63,226 bases of DNA, taken from NCBI RefSeq assembly GCF_002161235.1, contig NZ_NFHE01000017.1, positions 1 through 63,226 on the forward strand, read 5' to 3'. A model generated the notes under the pieces. That model was not told where the DNA came from, ran no database searches, and worked only from the letters and a program-made list of their open reading frames with translations. The position numbers and the translations under genes are program-made. This DNA comes from Pseudoflavonifractor sp. An85 (lineage in GTDB: Bacteria > Bacillota > Clostridia > Oscillospirales > Oscillospiraceae). This document shows positions 1 through 8,720 of this stretch, piece after piece. Every line of letters begins with the position of its first letter. The first letter of the stretch is position 1.

Positions 1-669
1 GGCTATTTCCAGAAGGTGTACCAGGAGGCGGTGGAGCTCACCGCCATGCTGTGCAAGACCTACAACCTCAACCCTCTGGCCGACGGTGTGGTCATCTGCC
101 ACAGCGAGGGCTACCAGCGAGGCATTGCCAGCAATCACGCCGATGTGATGCACTGGTTCCCCAAGTTTGGCAAGTCCATGGACACCTTCCGCACCGATGT
201 GTCCAAGGCTATGGGCGCCACTCAGGCGCCTGCCACCGGTGGAAGCACCAACACCGCCCAGGAAATTGTCAAAGGTTCCACGGTGCGCCTCAAGCAGGGG
301 GCCAAAACCTACGACGGTGGAAGTTTGGCATCCTTTGTGTATGAGCGGGATCATGTCGTCAGCGAGATCAGCGGCGACCGTTGCGTCATCACCTACGGCG
401 GCGTGGTGGTGGCGGCCGTGCGCAAGGCGGATCTGACCCTGGTGGGTGGCGGGGCCTCCGTGCCCACACCCCCCTCCTACACCGTCAAGGTATCCGTGAC
501 CGAACTGCGCATCCGCAGCGGCCCCGGCACCAATACCGCCGTCCGGGGTGTCATCCAGCCCGGCGTGTACACCATTGTGGAGGAGGCGGACGGCCCCGGC
601 GCCAAACGCTGGGGCAAGCTGAAATCCGGAGCCGGATGGATCAGCTTGGACTACGCCACCAAGTGCTGA
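1..669 (+). CDS. N-acetylmuramoyl-L-alanine amidase, endolysin-like (5' truncated)
   Basis: The reading frame is open from base 1, so the start codon and N-terminal part of the amidase lie outside the window. What remains has the end of an Amidase_2-type catalytic domain (ICHSEGYQRGIASNH followed by HWF, with a likely zinc-ligand His), a spacer, a middle domain of about 60 residues, and a C-terminal bacterial SH3-like domain (ELRIRSGPGTN to GWISLDY) that normally binds cell wall. The enzyme cleaves the bond between muramic acid and the stem peptide. This domain order is common in clostridial prophage endolysins. Its position beside a tRNA gene suggests the edge of a prophage, but no other phage gene is visible. 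Confidence 0.8.
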   Translation, partial: GYFQKVYQEAVELTAMLCKTYNLNPLADGVVICHSEGYQRGIASNHADVMHWFPKFGKSMDTFRTDVSKAMGATQAPATGGSTNTAQEIVKGSTVRLKQGAKTYDGGSLASFVYERDHVVSEISGDRCVITYGGVVVAAVRKADLTLVGGGASVPTPPSYTVKVSVTELRIRSGPGTNTAVRGVIQPGVYTIVEEADGPGAKRWGKLKSGAGWISLDYATKC

Positions 670-1060
670 CCACATAAATGGTAAAACCCCGCAGTGGCAT
701 TGGTACCACTGCGGGGCCTGGGGCTTGGATGCTCAAGCGCATTCGTTGCTTGCGGAGACAATCCCGGTGAAATAGAAACGTCCCGGACCACCAGGGCAGA
801 TGGTCCGGGACGTTTTGCATCGCCGGGGCAGGAAATGCAGATTCCAAAGAAGGGAACAATGTAATTGTACAGCAGATTGGCGCGGCTATCAATACAATCG
901 GGCGAATTGTGTATTTAGAAGTCTGGCAAACGGTTGTCGCAGCAAAAGTTTGATGCATCTTGGATTAAACCGACCACAGTATTTTGCAACCACTTTTGCA
1001 ACCACCCAAATGGTGTCAGATGCGGTTAAATGCGGTTTTCCCAAACTGCGCCAGAGCATG
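670..1060. other. gene-free stretch with two strong hairpins
   Basis: No convincing gene. There is a perfect inverted repeat with arms 687-697 and 706-716 just after the amidase stop, and a second with 14-bp arms at 777-790 and 801-814 followed by TTTT, which works as a terminator on the plus strand. A short direct repeat, TTTGCAACCAC, occurs twice near 985-1010. The stretch lies downstream of the 3' end of tRNA-Arg, where integrated elements commonly end, so it may be an attachment-site flank. No second copy of the tRNA end is visible to prove this. Confidence 0.5.
777..818 (+). terminator. rho-independent terminator-like hairpin
   Basis: Perfect 14-bp arms (AACGTCCCGGACCA and its complement) separated by a 10-base loop, followed by TT on the plus strand. 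Probably ends the amidase transcript. Confidence 0.6.
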
Positions 1061-1107
1061 AAAAAAGCCCTGAAAGTGTTGCAGTGCAACGCTTTCAGGG
1101 CTTTTCA
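1061..1107 (-). terminator. terminator of tRNA-Arg
   Basis: Arms AAAAGCCCTGAAAG (1063-1076) and CTTTCAGGGCTTTT (1092-1105). On the minus strand the hairpin is followed by a T-run and begins just after the CCA end of the tRNA. Confidence 0.75.
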
Positions 1108-1110
1108 GCT

Positions 1111-1187
1111 TGGTACGCCCGAAGGGACTCGAACCCCCAACATTCAGAACCGGAATCTGACGCTCTATCCAATTGAACTACGGGCGC
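1111..1187 (-). tRNA. tRNA-Arg (anticodon CCG)
   Basis: The minus strand folds as a full cloverleaf. The acceptor stem GCGCCCG pairs with CGGGCGT (one G-U pair), the anticodon stem is TCAGA/TCTGA with loop TTCCGGT giving anticodon CCG, and the T-arm contains GGTTCGAGTCC. The CCA end is encoded (TGG at 1111-1113 on the plus strand). It decodes CGG. Confidence 0.95.
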
Positions 1188-1306
1188 ATCTTGAACGCTA
1201 GGATAGTATAGCAGATAATCCAGCCTTTGTAAAGAAGAAAATAAAAAAATAACCTCCAGAAGGTGAAAATAAGCATAGGCAAGGGCAGGGGATTGTGGTA
1301 TCATAC

Positions 1307-1312
1307 TATAAT
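1307..1312 (+). promoter_or_regulatory. -10 box (TATAAT) before the VCBS lipoprotein
   Basis: An exact TATAAT lies about 70 bases before the preferred start of the lipoprotein gene; no good -35 box is seen at the usual distance. It overlaps the alternative ATG at 1311, which argues for the downstream GTG start. Confidence 0.4.
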
Positions 1313-1382
1313 GGTAAGACTTAGACTCCCTGGATGGTTTTCCAACGGGGAGGAGCCCAGCAAAAGAAATGAGGTTGGAACG

Positions 1383-2750
1383 GTGATCAGACGAGTGTTG
1401 CGCGGTGTAGGGCTGTGTGCTACGCTGCTTTTCCTGTCGATGAGTTTGTGCGGATGTATGTTCGAGCAGGCGGAAGGGTTGTATGCTCTGCCCATTTTGC
1501 CAGAGGAGTATTCCCAGCTACAAAGCACCATTCAAGACGTGATGGACCAGCAGGGGGCGGAGTATGCCACCATCAGTTCGGGAGACAACACCTCCACGGT
1601 GCAGCTGTTGGACTTGAACGGAGATGGACAGCAGGAGATGGCGGCGGTGTTCCTTCGTGTGACGTCCGCCGAGGAGAAACCCCTGCGGGTATGCTTGTTT
1701 CGCAAGGGGGCGGACAACAACTATCGCCTGACCTATGTGGTGGAAGGAGATGGAACCTCCATCAATTCGGTGGGCTATGAAGATGTGACGGGAGATGGCG
1801 TGCTGGACCTGATTGTCAGCTGGCAGATGAGTACCAAGGTACATATCCTCTCGGCCTACGCACTGTTGGATGCTGGAGTCTATGAGCTGATGAGCACCAC
1901 GTATAATGAGAGTTACTTGGTCTCTGATATGGACAAGGATGGCGTGAAGGAGATTGTCGTCTGTCATCAGGACAGCACAGGAGAAGGCATCAATCTGGCG
2001 GAATATTACGATTACAGCGGCGGTGTGATGACTATGTCCTCCTCTGCACGCCTGTCCAACGAAATTTACGGTATTTATTCCATGGTGGCTGGCAAACTGT
2101 CTGACGGTACCCCGGCGGTGTTTGCCTCGTCCCTGTTTTCCGGCGGCTCGTTGACCGATGTGCTGACGGTGCAGAACGGACAGATGCGAAACGTCACGTA
2201 CAACAAGGAGGCCGGATACAGTCAGGTGACTGCCCGTGTGGATACGGGGGCCATGCTCTCGGACATCAACAAGGACGGCATACTGGAGATTCCCATCTCC
2301 ATGCAGTTGCCCAACGTCAAGGAGACGGAAGAATCCGGGGAGTCAGTGGTGTATTGGTGCCAGGTGGATGGAAATGGCAGTCTGGCGGTGAGCTGCGTGA
2401 CGTATCACTGCCAGACCGACGGGTGGTACTTGGTGCTGCCAGACAGTTGGCCGGAGCACATTACGGTGGCCCGGGACGACTCTTTGAGCCATCGAGGGGA
2501 GCGTTCGGTGGTCTTTTACCACTATTCCGGGGAAGAGGGGGCAAAACCCCAGCCGTTTCTGACCATCTATCGTCTGACGGGAAGCAACCGGGAGGCTCGG
2601 GCCATGTTGCCGGGCCGGGTGACCTTGTATCGAGACAGCACCACCATTTATGCCGCCGCCTTGGATGAGAGCGTGTGGGACTGCGGGCTGGAGCAAGAGG
2701 AATTGGCCCAGCGGTTCTTCCTCATCACTGCGGCGTGGGACAGCGAATGA
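1383..2750 (+). CDS. lipoprotein with FG-GAP/VCBS-type repeats
   Basis: Predicted secreted lipoprotein of 455 residues. I start it at GTG 1383 because the protein then opens with a standard signal peptide (basic VIRR, hydrophobic core, lipobox LCGC); an ATG at 1311 is also in frame. Four repeats carry the acidic D-x-D/N-x-D-G signature of VCBS/FG-GAP calcium-binding loops: LNGDGQQE, VTGDGVLD, MDKDGVKE and INKDGILE. Such repeats form a beta-propeller outside the cell. The gene ends 17 bases before a two-component system and is probably cotranscribed with it, so it may act as an accessory sensor. That role is inference; the ligand is unknown. Confidence 0.75.
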   Translation: MIRRVLRGVGLCATLLFLSMSLCGCMFEQAEGLYALPILPEEYSQLQSTIQDVMDQQGAEYATISSGDNTSTVQLLDLNGDGQQEMAAVFLRVTSAEEKPLRVCLFRKGADNNYRLTYVVEGDGTSINSVGYEDVTGDGVLDLIVSWQMSTKVHILSAYALLDAGVYELMSTTYNESYLVSDMDKDGVKEIVVCHQDSTGEGINLAEYYDYSGGVMTMSSSARLSNEIYGIYSMVAGKLSDGTPAVFASSLFSGGSLTDVLTVQNGQMRNVTYNKEAGYSQVTARVDTGAMLSDINKDGILEIPISMQLPNVKETEESGESVVYWCQVDGNGSLAVSCVTYHCQTDGWYLVLPDSWPEHITVARDDSLSHRGERSVVFYHYSGEEGAKPQPFLTIYRLTGSNREARAMLPGRVTLYRDSTTIYAAALDESVWDCGLEQEELAQRFFLITAAWDSE

Positions 2751-2767
2751 CAAAGGAGTGAGCATAT

Positions 2768-3457
2768 ATGAAAAAAGTATTGGTATTGGAAGACGAATCC
2801 AACATCCGTAGTTTTGTGGTCATCAACCTCAAGCGTGCAGGGTATGAGACCATTGAGGCAGGCACCGGTGAGGAGGCCCTGGAGCAGATTGCCCGCAACC
2901 CGGATGTGCGTGTGGCTTTGCTGGATATCATGCTCCCCGGTGAGATGGACGGCTTCGAGGTGTGCCGCCGCATTCGGGCGGGCAACTCCCAGATTGGCAT
3001 TATCATGCTCACCGCCCGTACCCAGGAGATGGACAAGGTCACTGGCTTGATGACCGGTGCAGATGACTATGTCACCAAGCCCTTCTCTCCCGCGGAGCTT
3101 ACCGCCCGGGTGGATGCGCTGTATCGCCGCACCGGTGGGGAGCCGGCCCGAGAGTCCGACGAGATTTCCCAGCCGCCCTTCCTGCTCAACACCCGCAACC
3201 GCACCCTGGAGAAAAACGGCCAGCGGGTGAAGCTGACCCAGGTGGAGTATTCCATCGTCAAGCTGTTTATGGATAACCCGGGCAAGGCCCTGGCCCGTGA
3301 GGAAATCCTGGATGCCGTGTGGGGCAAGGACTACATCGGCGAGCTGAAAATTGTGGATGTAAACATTCGCCGTCTGCGCATCAAGCTGGAGGACGACCCC
3401 CAAAGTCCTACCTACATCAATACGGTGTGGGGCTTTGGCTATAAATGGGGCTGCTAA
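2768..3457 (+). CDS. OmpR/PhoB-family response regulator
   Basis: 229 residues. An N-terminal receiver domain has the acidic pair (EDE at 8-10), the phosphoacceptor Asp53 in LLDIMLPG, Thr82 and Lys104 (VTKPF). A C-terminal winged-helix DNA-binding domain runs from about residue 135 and ends in the typical INTVWGFGYKW motif. The protein would be phosphorylated by the kinase encoded immediately downstream and act as a transcription factor. It resembles PhoP/PhoB-type clostridial regulators, but targets cannot be told from this sequence. The start at 2768 has AAAGGAGTGAGC just upstream. Confidence 0.93.
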   Translation: MKKVLVLEDESNIRSFVVINLKRAGYETIEAGTGEEALEQIARNPDVRVALLDIMLPGEMDGFEVCRRIRAGNSQIGIIMLTARTQEMDKVTGLMTGADDYVTKPFSPAELTARVDALYRRTGGEPARESDEISQPPFLLNTRNRTLEKNGQRVKLTQVEYSIVKLFMDNPGKALAREEILDAVWGKDYIGELKIVDVNIRRLRIKLEDDPQSPTYINTVWGFGYKWGC

Positions 3458-3489
3458 AGGGCGAAGGAATAAATGGAGAGGATTCAATC

Positions 3490-4950
3490 ATGATATGGAA
3501 GAAGATCCCCTTTCTCAAACAGAAAGAGGAGCAGGGAAAGAAGAAGGGGGTGCGCCGGGGTGTACTGCGCCGCCGGTGGCTGGTCAATACTCTGGTGACC
3601 ACCTTTGCCATTGTGGCTATTGCGGTGTCCGCCTTTTCCCTGGCAATTTACAACTACTATTTGGCTACCATTCAGGCTACCCTGGAGAGCAAGGCCCAGA
3701 CGGCGGCCGGTATGTTCCAAAACTATACCGAGACCACCTATCTCTACGCAGCCCGCCAGTTTATCAACCAGTTTGAGGAGAAAACCACCATTGAGGTGCA
3801 GTTTCTTACTCCAGATGGTGAGGTGCTCATGACCTCGCTCATGGATATTTCCGGTGCCACGCCCCAGGGGCAGGACATTGTAGATGCCATTTCCACCAAA
3901 ACCATTGCCACTTGGCGAGGAGAGGACACTTCCACCCAGGACTATGTGATGGCCGCCTCTGCTCCCATTGTGTACAACGGCTCAGTGGTGGGGGTGGTGC
4001 GTCTGGTCACCTCTCTGCGCCTGCTTCAGGCCCAGATGCTCAAGGTGGTGGGGGTGAGTGTGCTGATTGGCATGATCATCATCGCCCTGATGGTGCTCTA
4101 CGCCTCCTACTTCATCCGCATGATCCTGGAGCCAGTGACCCGGGTCACCGAGACTGCCAAGCGCATTGCCGCAGGCAGTTACGGGGTACAGATGGAAGTG
4201 CGGGGGGACGATGAGATGGGCCAGCTGGTGGACGCCATCAACGACATGTCCCTGAAAATTGACCAGGCGGAGAAGACCCAATCGGAGTTTATCTCCTCCG
4301 TGTCCCACGAGCTGCGTACCCCCCTTACTGCCATCAACGGCTGGGCTGAGACTCTGTACAACGGCGAGGTGCGGGACGCTGAGGACGTGAAAAAGGGCAT
4401 GGGCATCATCGTCTCTGAGGCCCGCCGCCTGACCAACATGGTGGAGGAACTGTTGGAGTTCTCCCGCATTGAGACCGGGCGGTTTAACCTGTCCGTGGAG
4501 CCCATCGACATCAAAGCGGAGCTGGAGGACGCGGTGTATACCTACCGGGAGTTCTTCCGCCGCAAGGGCCTGGTGTTGGACTACATCGAGTGCGAAGAGG
4601 AGTTTCCCCCCATCAGTGGCGACCCGGAGCGGCTGCGTCAGGTGTTCTGCAACCTGCTGGACAATGCCGACAAGCATGGCGGTTCGGGTGGTAAGGTGGA
4701 TGTGTCCATCCATCCTGAAGGGAATGTGGTGGCCATTCGGGTGCGGGACTACGGCCCCGGCGTGCCGGAGGAAGAGCTGCCCTACGTCAAGTACAAGTTC
4801 TATAAGGGCTCGTCCAAGGCCCGCGGTTCCGGTATCGGACTGGCGGTGTGCGAGGAGATCGTCACCTGCCACGGCGGCACGCTGGACATTGAAAACGCTA
4901 TGGGCGGCGGCTGCGTGGTCACCTTACGTCTGCCCATGACCTTGGAATAA
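3490..4950 (+). CDS. membrane sensor histidine kinase (PhoR/VicK type)
   Basis: 486 residues from ATG 3490, which has GGAGAGG at a good distance; the in-frame ATG at 3445 lies inside the response-regulator gene. Order: cytoplasmic basic N-terminus, transmembrane helix near residues 38-60, extracellular sensor region, second transmembrane helix near 190-210, HAMP domain, dimerisation domain with His273 in SVSHELRTPLT, then an ATPase domain with N-box NLLDNADKHG, DYGPGVPEE and the glycine-rich GSGIGLAVCEE. It would autophosphorylate and pass phosphate to the preceding regulator. The signal sensed is unknown; the upstream VCBS lipoprotein is a candidate partner. Confidence 0.93.
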   Translation: MIWKKIPFLKQKEEQGKKKGVRRGVLRRRWLVNTLVTTFAIVAIAVSAFSLAIYNYYLATIQATLESKAQTAAGMFQNYTETTYLYAARQFINQFEEKTTIEVQFLTPDGEVLMTSLMDISGATPQGQDIVDAISTKTIATWRGEDTSTQDYVMAASAPIVYNGSVVGVVRLVTSLRLLQAQMLKVVGVSVLIGMIIIALMVLYASYFIRMILEPVTRVTETAKRIAAGSYGVQMEVRGDDEMGQLVDAINDMSLKIDQAEKTQSEFISSVSHELRTPLTAINGWAETLYNGEVRDAEDVKKGMGIIVSEARRLTNMVEELLEFSRIETGRFNLSVEPIDIKAELEDAVYTYREFFRRKGLVLDYIECEEEFPPISGDPERLRQVFCNLLDNADKHGGSGGKVDVSIHPEGNVVAIRVRDYGPGVPEEELPYVKYKFYKGSSKARGSGIGLAVCEEIVTCHGGTLDIENAMGGGCVVTLRLPMTLE

Positions 4951-4972
4951 TGAAACAAATGTACGAAAGCCC

Positions 4973-5001
4973 TTGTTATTTTTCCTGCCATCTGCTAAGA
5001 T
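4973..5001 (+). promoter_or_regulatory. promoter of the DUF1385-prmC-recA group
   Basis: TTGTTA (4973-4978), a 17-base spacer and TAAGAT (4996-5001). A hairpin in the leader (CAGGGGG to CCCCCTG, about 5020-5046) precedes the first gene. Confidence 0.6.
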
Positions 5002-5072
5002 GTTGCGTGGAAGGGCGACAGGGGGAACTTCCGTGGAACCCCCTGGATGCGTAAGATAAAGGAGTCATTCCC

Positions 5073-6050
5073 ATGGCAAAACAACCCGCGTCCCCCTGTG
5101 GGACGCCGTATAAGACCACCTGTGGTGGTCAGGCTTTGATTGAAGGAATTATGATGCAGGGCCCGGAGAAGCGGGCGGTGGTGGTGCGCAAGCCCAACGG
5201 CGAGTTGGATATCACCACCACCCGCAATAAGCCCCGGAGCAAGTGGGCTTCGCTGCCTCTGGTGCGGGGCGTATTTGTCTTTGGCTCTGCCATGGTGCAC
5301 GGGGTGAAGGCGCTGATGCACTCGGCCGAGGTTTCCGAGGACGGCCAGGAGCAGGAAGAGGAGGAACCGGGCTGGCTGGAACAGTGGCTGGAGCGGCATT
5401 TCACTCAAGAAAAGGCCATGTCCATCTTTGTCACCATCGCCGCGGCTTTGGGCATTGCATTTTCGGTGGGGCTGTTTATTTTGCTCCCCACTGCCATCAC
5501 GGGGCTGGTTCGTCTGGTGTGGCCTCAGATGCCCCTGTGGGTGCAGGCGGTGCTGGAAGGCGTGCTGAAGGTGGCTATTTTCCTGTGCTATTTGTGGTTG
5601 TGCTCCCGCACCAAGGAGATGCGCCGGGTGTTTTCCTACCACGGGGCGGAGCACAAGGCCATTTACTGCTATGAAAATGGACTGGAGCTCACCGTAGAGA
5701 ATGTGAAAAAGCAGCCCCGCCACCATCCCCGCTGCGGCACCAGCTTCCTCTTTGTGGTGATTGTGGTGTCCATTTTTCTCTCCATCGTGATTTTCACCCC
5801 CTTGGAGATCAAAAACACCCTGCTGCGTATGGCGCTCCACCTGGTGCTATTGCCCATCATTGTGGGGGTGACCTACGAGTTCAACCGCTATGTGGGCGGG
5901 CATGACAACACTCTGTGCCGAGCACTGCGTGCTCCCGGCATGTGGATGCAGAACTTCACCACCTTTGAGCCGGATGAGAGCATGATTGAGGTTGCCATCA
6001 CCGCCTTGAATCTGGTGCTGCCGGAGAAAAAAGGCGCCGATGCCTGGTGA
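5073..6050 (+). CDS. yqhQ: DUF1385 membrane protein (YqhQ family)
   Basis: 325 residues with the family's usual opening, GGQALIEGIMMQGP, followed by a cytoplasmic part and about four hydrophobic segments between residues 110 and 270. The conserved EHKAIYCYENG block with its HGAEH motif is characteristic of DUF1385. The biochemical role is not established. In many clostridia it sits directly before prmC and prfA, and here it precedes prmC by 15 bases, which supports the family assignment. ATG 5073 follows AAAGGAG. Confidence 0.85.
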   Translation: MAKQPASPCGTPYKTTCGGQALIEGIMMQGPEKRAVVVRKPNGELDITTTRNKPRSKWASLPLVRGVFVFGSAMVHGVKALMHSAEVSEDGQEQEEEEPGWLEQWLERHFTQEKAMSIFVTIAAALGIAFSVGLFILLPTAITGLVRLVWPQMPLWVQAVLEGVLKVAIFLCYLWLCSRTKEMRRVFSYHGAEHKAIYCYENGLELTVENVKKQPRHHPRCGTSFLFVVIVVSIFLSIVIFTPLEIKNTLLRMALHLVLLPIIVGVTYEFNRYVGGHDNTLCRALRAPGMWMQNFTTFEPDESMIEVAITALNLVLPEKKGADAW

Positions 6051-6065
6051 GAAGGAGGCAGCTAC

Positions 6066-6950
6066 GTGCAGACGTATAATGACATTTACTTAGATGTGCG
6101 CCGCACCCTCAAAGAGATGGGGGTGGAGCAGGCCCAGCTGGAGGCTATGGAGCTGATGTGCGCCGCTCTGGGCAAGCGCCGGGAAGAGGTGCTGCGAGAT
6201 CTGTCCCTGTACGCAGGGGAACAGACCAAGCAGCAGGTGGGGGAGCTGTTGCAGCGCAGACTGGCTGGGGAACCCATTGCCTATCTGATCGGGGAGTGGG
6301 AGTTTTACGGCCTCACCCTCACCGTCACCCCTCAGGTACTCATTCCCCGCCCGGACACCGAACTGCTGGTGGAGCGGGGGATACTGGCGATACGGGACCT
6401 GCCCCAGGCCCGGGTGCTGGATTTGTGCACTGGCAGCGGCTGTGTGGGCTTGGCTCTGGCCTATAACTGCCCCAACGCCCAGGTGGTGCTGGCAGACTGG
6501 TCGGAGGAGGCCCTGGAGGTGGCAAGGCAGAACGTGCTGCGCAACCAGCTCTCCGATCAGGTAAGCTTGGTGCGGGCCAACGCCCTGGAGACACCGGATC
6601 GAGAGTTGGGCGACTTTGACCTGATTCTCTGCAACCCTCCTTACATTCCCAGGCGTGTGGTGGAGGAGGAGCTGGACCCCTCGGTGCGGGATTACGAGCC
6701 CCACATGGCCCTGGACGGGGGAGAGGACGGCCTGGACTTTTACCGGGCCATTACCCTGCACTGGAAGTGGGCCCTGCGCCCGGAGGGCAAGTTGGCCTTT
6801 GAAATTGGATACGACCAAGCCCCTGCGGTCCAGAAGTTGATGGAGGACCGGGGCTTTGTTCAGGTACACAGCTTCCGGGACCCCGGCAATCACTGGCGTG
6901 TGGTGGAGGGCATCCTGGAACCCATACAAACGCAAGGAAAGGACGAATGA
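6066..6950 (+). CDS. prmC: peptide chain release factor N5-glutamine methyltransferase
   Basis: 294 residues from GTG 6066, placed after GAAGGAGG. PrmC methylates the Gln of the GGQ motif in release factors RF1 and RF2 using S-adenosylmethionine. The N-terminal helical domain precedes a Rossmann methyltransferase domain with SAM-binding motif I at LDLCTGSGCVGLALA and the diagnostic catalytic NPPYIP motif. Length matches the family. It lies between DUF1385 and recA, 3 bases before recA, so the genes are probably cotranscribed. Confidence 0.94.
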   Translation: MQTYNDIYLDVRRTLKEMGVEQAQLEAMELMCAALGKRREEVLRDLSLYAGEQTKQQVGELLQRRLAGEPIAYLIGEWEFYGLTLTVTPQVLIPRPDTELLVERGILAIRDLPQARVLDLCTGSGCVGLALAYNCPNAQVVLADWSEEALEVARQNVLRNQLSDQVSLVRANALETPDRELGDFDLILCNPPYIPRRVVEEELDPSVRDYEPHMALDGGEDGLDFYRAITLHWKWALRPEGKLAFEIGYDQAPAVQKLMEDRGFVQVHSFRDPGNHWRVVEGILEPIQTQGKDE

Positions 6951-6953
6951 CAT

Positions 6954-8054
6954 ATGGCAGATAAGAAAAAGCCCGTAGATCCTGTGGGCCCTGCATCGGA
7001 TAAGAAGAAAGCTTTAGAGACCGCCATTGCCCAGATTGAGCGGGACTTTGGCAAGGGCTCCATCATGCGCCTGGGCGAAAACGCCGACGTGATGGTGGAG
7101 GCCATCCCCACCGGGTCCCTGTCTTTGGACATCGCCCTAGGCATTGGCGGCGTACCCAAGGGACGTATCATTGAGATTTACGGCCCGGAATCCTCCGGTA
7201 AGACCACCCTGGCCCTCCATGTGGTGGCCGAGGCCCAGAAGCGAGGCGGCGAGGTGGCCTTTATTGACGCCGAGCACGCCCTGGATCCCACCTATGCCCG
7301 TGCTCTGGGCGTGGACATCGACTCCATGCTTATCTCCCAGCCGGACACCGGCGAGCAGGGGCTGGAGATCTGCGAGGCCCTGGTGCGCTCCGGCGCCATT
7401 GACGTGGTGGTGGTGGACTCTGTGGCCGCCCTGACCCCCCGTGCGGAAATTGAGGGCGACATGGGCGACTCCCACGTGGGTCTGCTGGCCCGCCTGATGA
7501 GCCAGGCCCTGCGCAAGCTGGCCGGTTCCATTGCCAAGACCAACTGTGTGGTCATCTTCATCAACCAGCTCCGTGAGAAAGTGGGCGTGGTGTACGGCAA
7601 TCCCGAGGTCACCACCGGTGGCCGTGCCTTGAAGTTCTACGCCTCGGTGCGTATGGAAGTGCGCCGGGTAGAGGCTCTGAAGAATGGCACCGAAGTGGTG
7701 GGTAACCGTACCCGGGTGAAGATCGTGAAGAATAAGGTATCTCCCCCCTTCCGGGAGGCGGAGTTTGAGATTATGTACGGCGAGGGCATTTCCAAGCTGG
7801 GTGAGCTGGTGGATCTGGGCGTGAAGCTGGACCTCATCCAGAAGTCCGGCTCCTGGTTCTCCATGGGTGAGACCCGCCTGGGCCAGGGCAAGGATGCGGT
7901 GAAGAAGTACCTCACCGACAACCCCGAGGTAGCCCAGGAGATTGAGGATCAGATCCGTGCCAACTCCTTCAAGCTCATGAGCCGGCAGTCCCAGATTGCT
8001 GCTCGGGCCGCCGGTCGGGCCGTGGATGTGTCCGCCGACGACTTTGAAGGATGA
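6954..8054 (+). CDS. recA: recombinase RecA
   Basis: 366 residues, the normal bacterial length. Forms ATP-dependent filaments on single-stranded DNA for homologous recombination and induces LexA self-cleavage. Walker [10 protein letters not shown], the IDAEHALDP block, Walker [13 protein letters not shown] and the conserved [17 protein letters not shown] loop L2 region are all present. It overlaps recX by four bases (ATGA), a common arrangement that lets the modulator be made together with RecA. No LexA box is obvious directly upstream because the gene is inside an operon. Confidence 0.98.
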   Translation: MADKKKPVDPVGPASDKKKALETAIAQIERDFGKGSIMRLGENADVMVEAIPTGSLSLDIALGIGGVPKGRIIEIYGPESSGKTTLALHVVAEAQKRGGEVAFIDAEHALDPTYARALGVDIDSMLISQPDTGEQGLEICEALVRSGAIDVVVVDSVAALTPRAEIEGDMGDSHVGLLARLMSQALRKLAGSIAKTNCVVIFINQLREKVGVVYGNPEVTTGGRALKFYASVRMEVRRVEALKNGTEVVGNRTRVKIVKNKVSPPFREAEFEIMYGEGISKLGELVDLGVKLDLIQKSGSWFSMGETRLGQGKDAVKKYLTDNPEVAQEIEDQIRANSFKLMSRQSQIAARAAGRAVDVSADDFEG

Positions 8055-8707
8055 AACTTTTAAAGCTAGAGCCATCGTCCCGGATTGAGGGGCGGTGGCT
8101 GGTGTGGCTGGAGGACGGCACCTTGCTGCGGGTAGGGGAGGCGGACGTGGTGTCCTTTTCCCTCTACGCCGGGATGGAGCTGAGTGAGGAGCAGCTGGAG
8201 GGGCTCAAACAGGCCCAGGAGAAGGCTAAGCTGAACAACAAGGCCCTCACCCTTCTGGCCGCCCGGCCCATGTCCCAGCGGGAGCTGGAGCGCAAGCTGT
8301 CCGCCAAGTCCCCCAGAACGAGAGACCCTCAGGAGGGGGAGGAGCAGCGGCAGCAGCGCCGGGAGCTGGCCCAGGAGGTGGCCCAGCGCATGGCCCAGGT
8401 GGGGCTGGTGGACGACCGGGAGTACGCCTCCACGGTGGTGCGCCACTACAGCCGCAAGGGCTACGGCCCGGCCAAGATTCGGGATGAGCTGTACCGCCGT
8501 GGTGTCCCCAGAGAGTTCTGGGACGAGGCCATGGAGGAGCGGGACCAGGGGGACGACAAGCTCCGGGCCCTGGTGGAAAAGAAGCTTCGGGGGGCAGCGC
8601 CCACCCGGGAAGAACTGAAAAAAGTGTCTGCCTATCTGGCCCGCCGTGGCTTTGGCTGGGAGGAGATCTCCCGGGTGCTGAGCCAGGTGGAGCAAGAGGC
8701 GGAGTGA
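8051..8707 (+). CDS. recX: regulatory protein RecX
   Basis: 218 residues, rich in Arg, Lys and Glu, with the repeated three-helix units of RecX, for example [33 protein letters not shown] and [17 protein letters not shown]. RecX binds RecA filaments and limits their activity. The start codon overlaps the recA stop, showing translational coupling. The protein is a little longer than gamma-proteobacterial RecX, as usual in Firmicutes. Confidence 0.92.
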   Translation: MKLLKLEPSSRIEGRWLVWLEDGTLLRVGEADVVSFSLYAGMELSEEQLEGLKQAQEKAKLNNKALTLLAARPMSQRELERKLSAKSPRTRDPQEGEEQRQQRRELAQEVAQRMAQVGLVDDREYASTVVRHYSRKGYGPAKIRDELYRRGVPREFWDEAMEERDQGDDKLRALVEKKLRGAAPTREELKKVSAYLARRGFGWEEISRVLSQVEQEAE

Positions 8708-8720
8708 AAGGATGGAACCA

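Noticed and set aside
889-1089. 66-codon minus frame next to tRNA-Arg as an integrase tail
   Set aside because: No catalytic Arg-His-Tyr motifs and no ribosome site; too little to call an integrase remnant.
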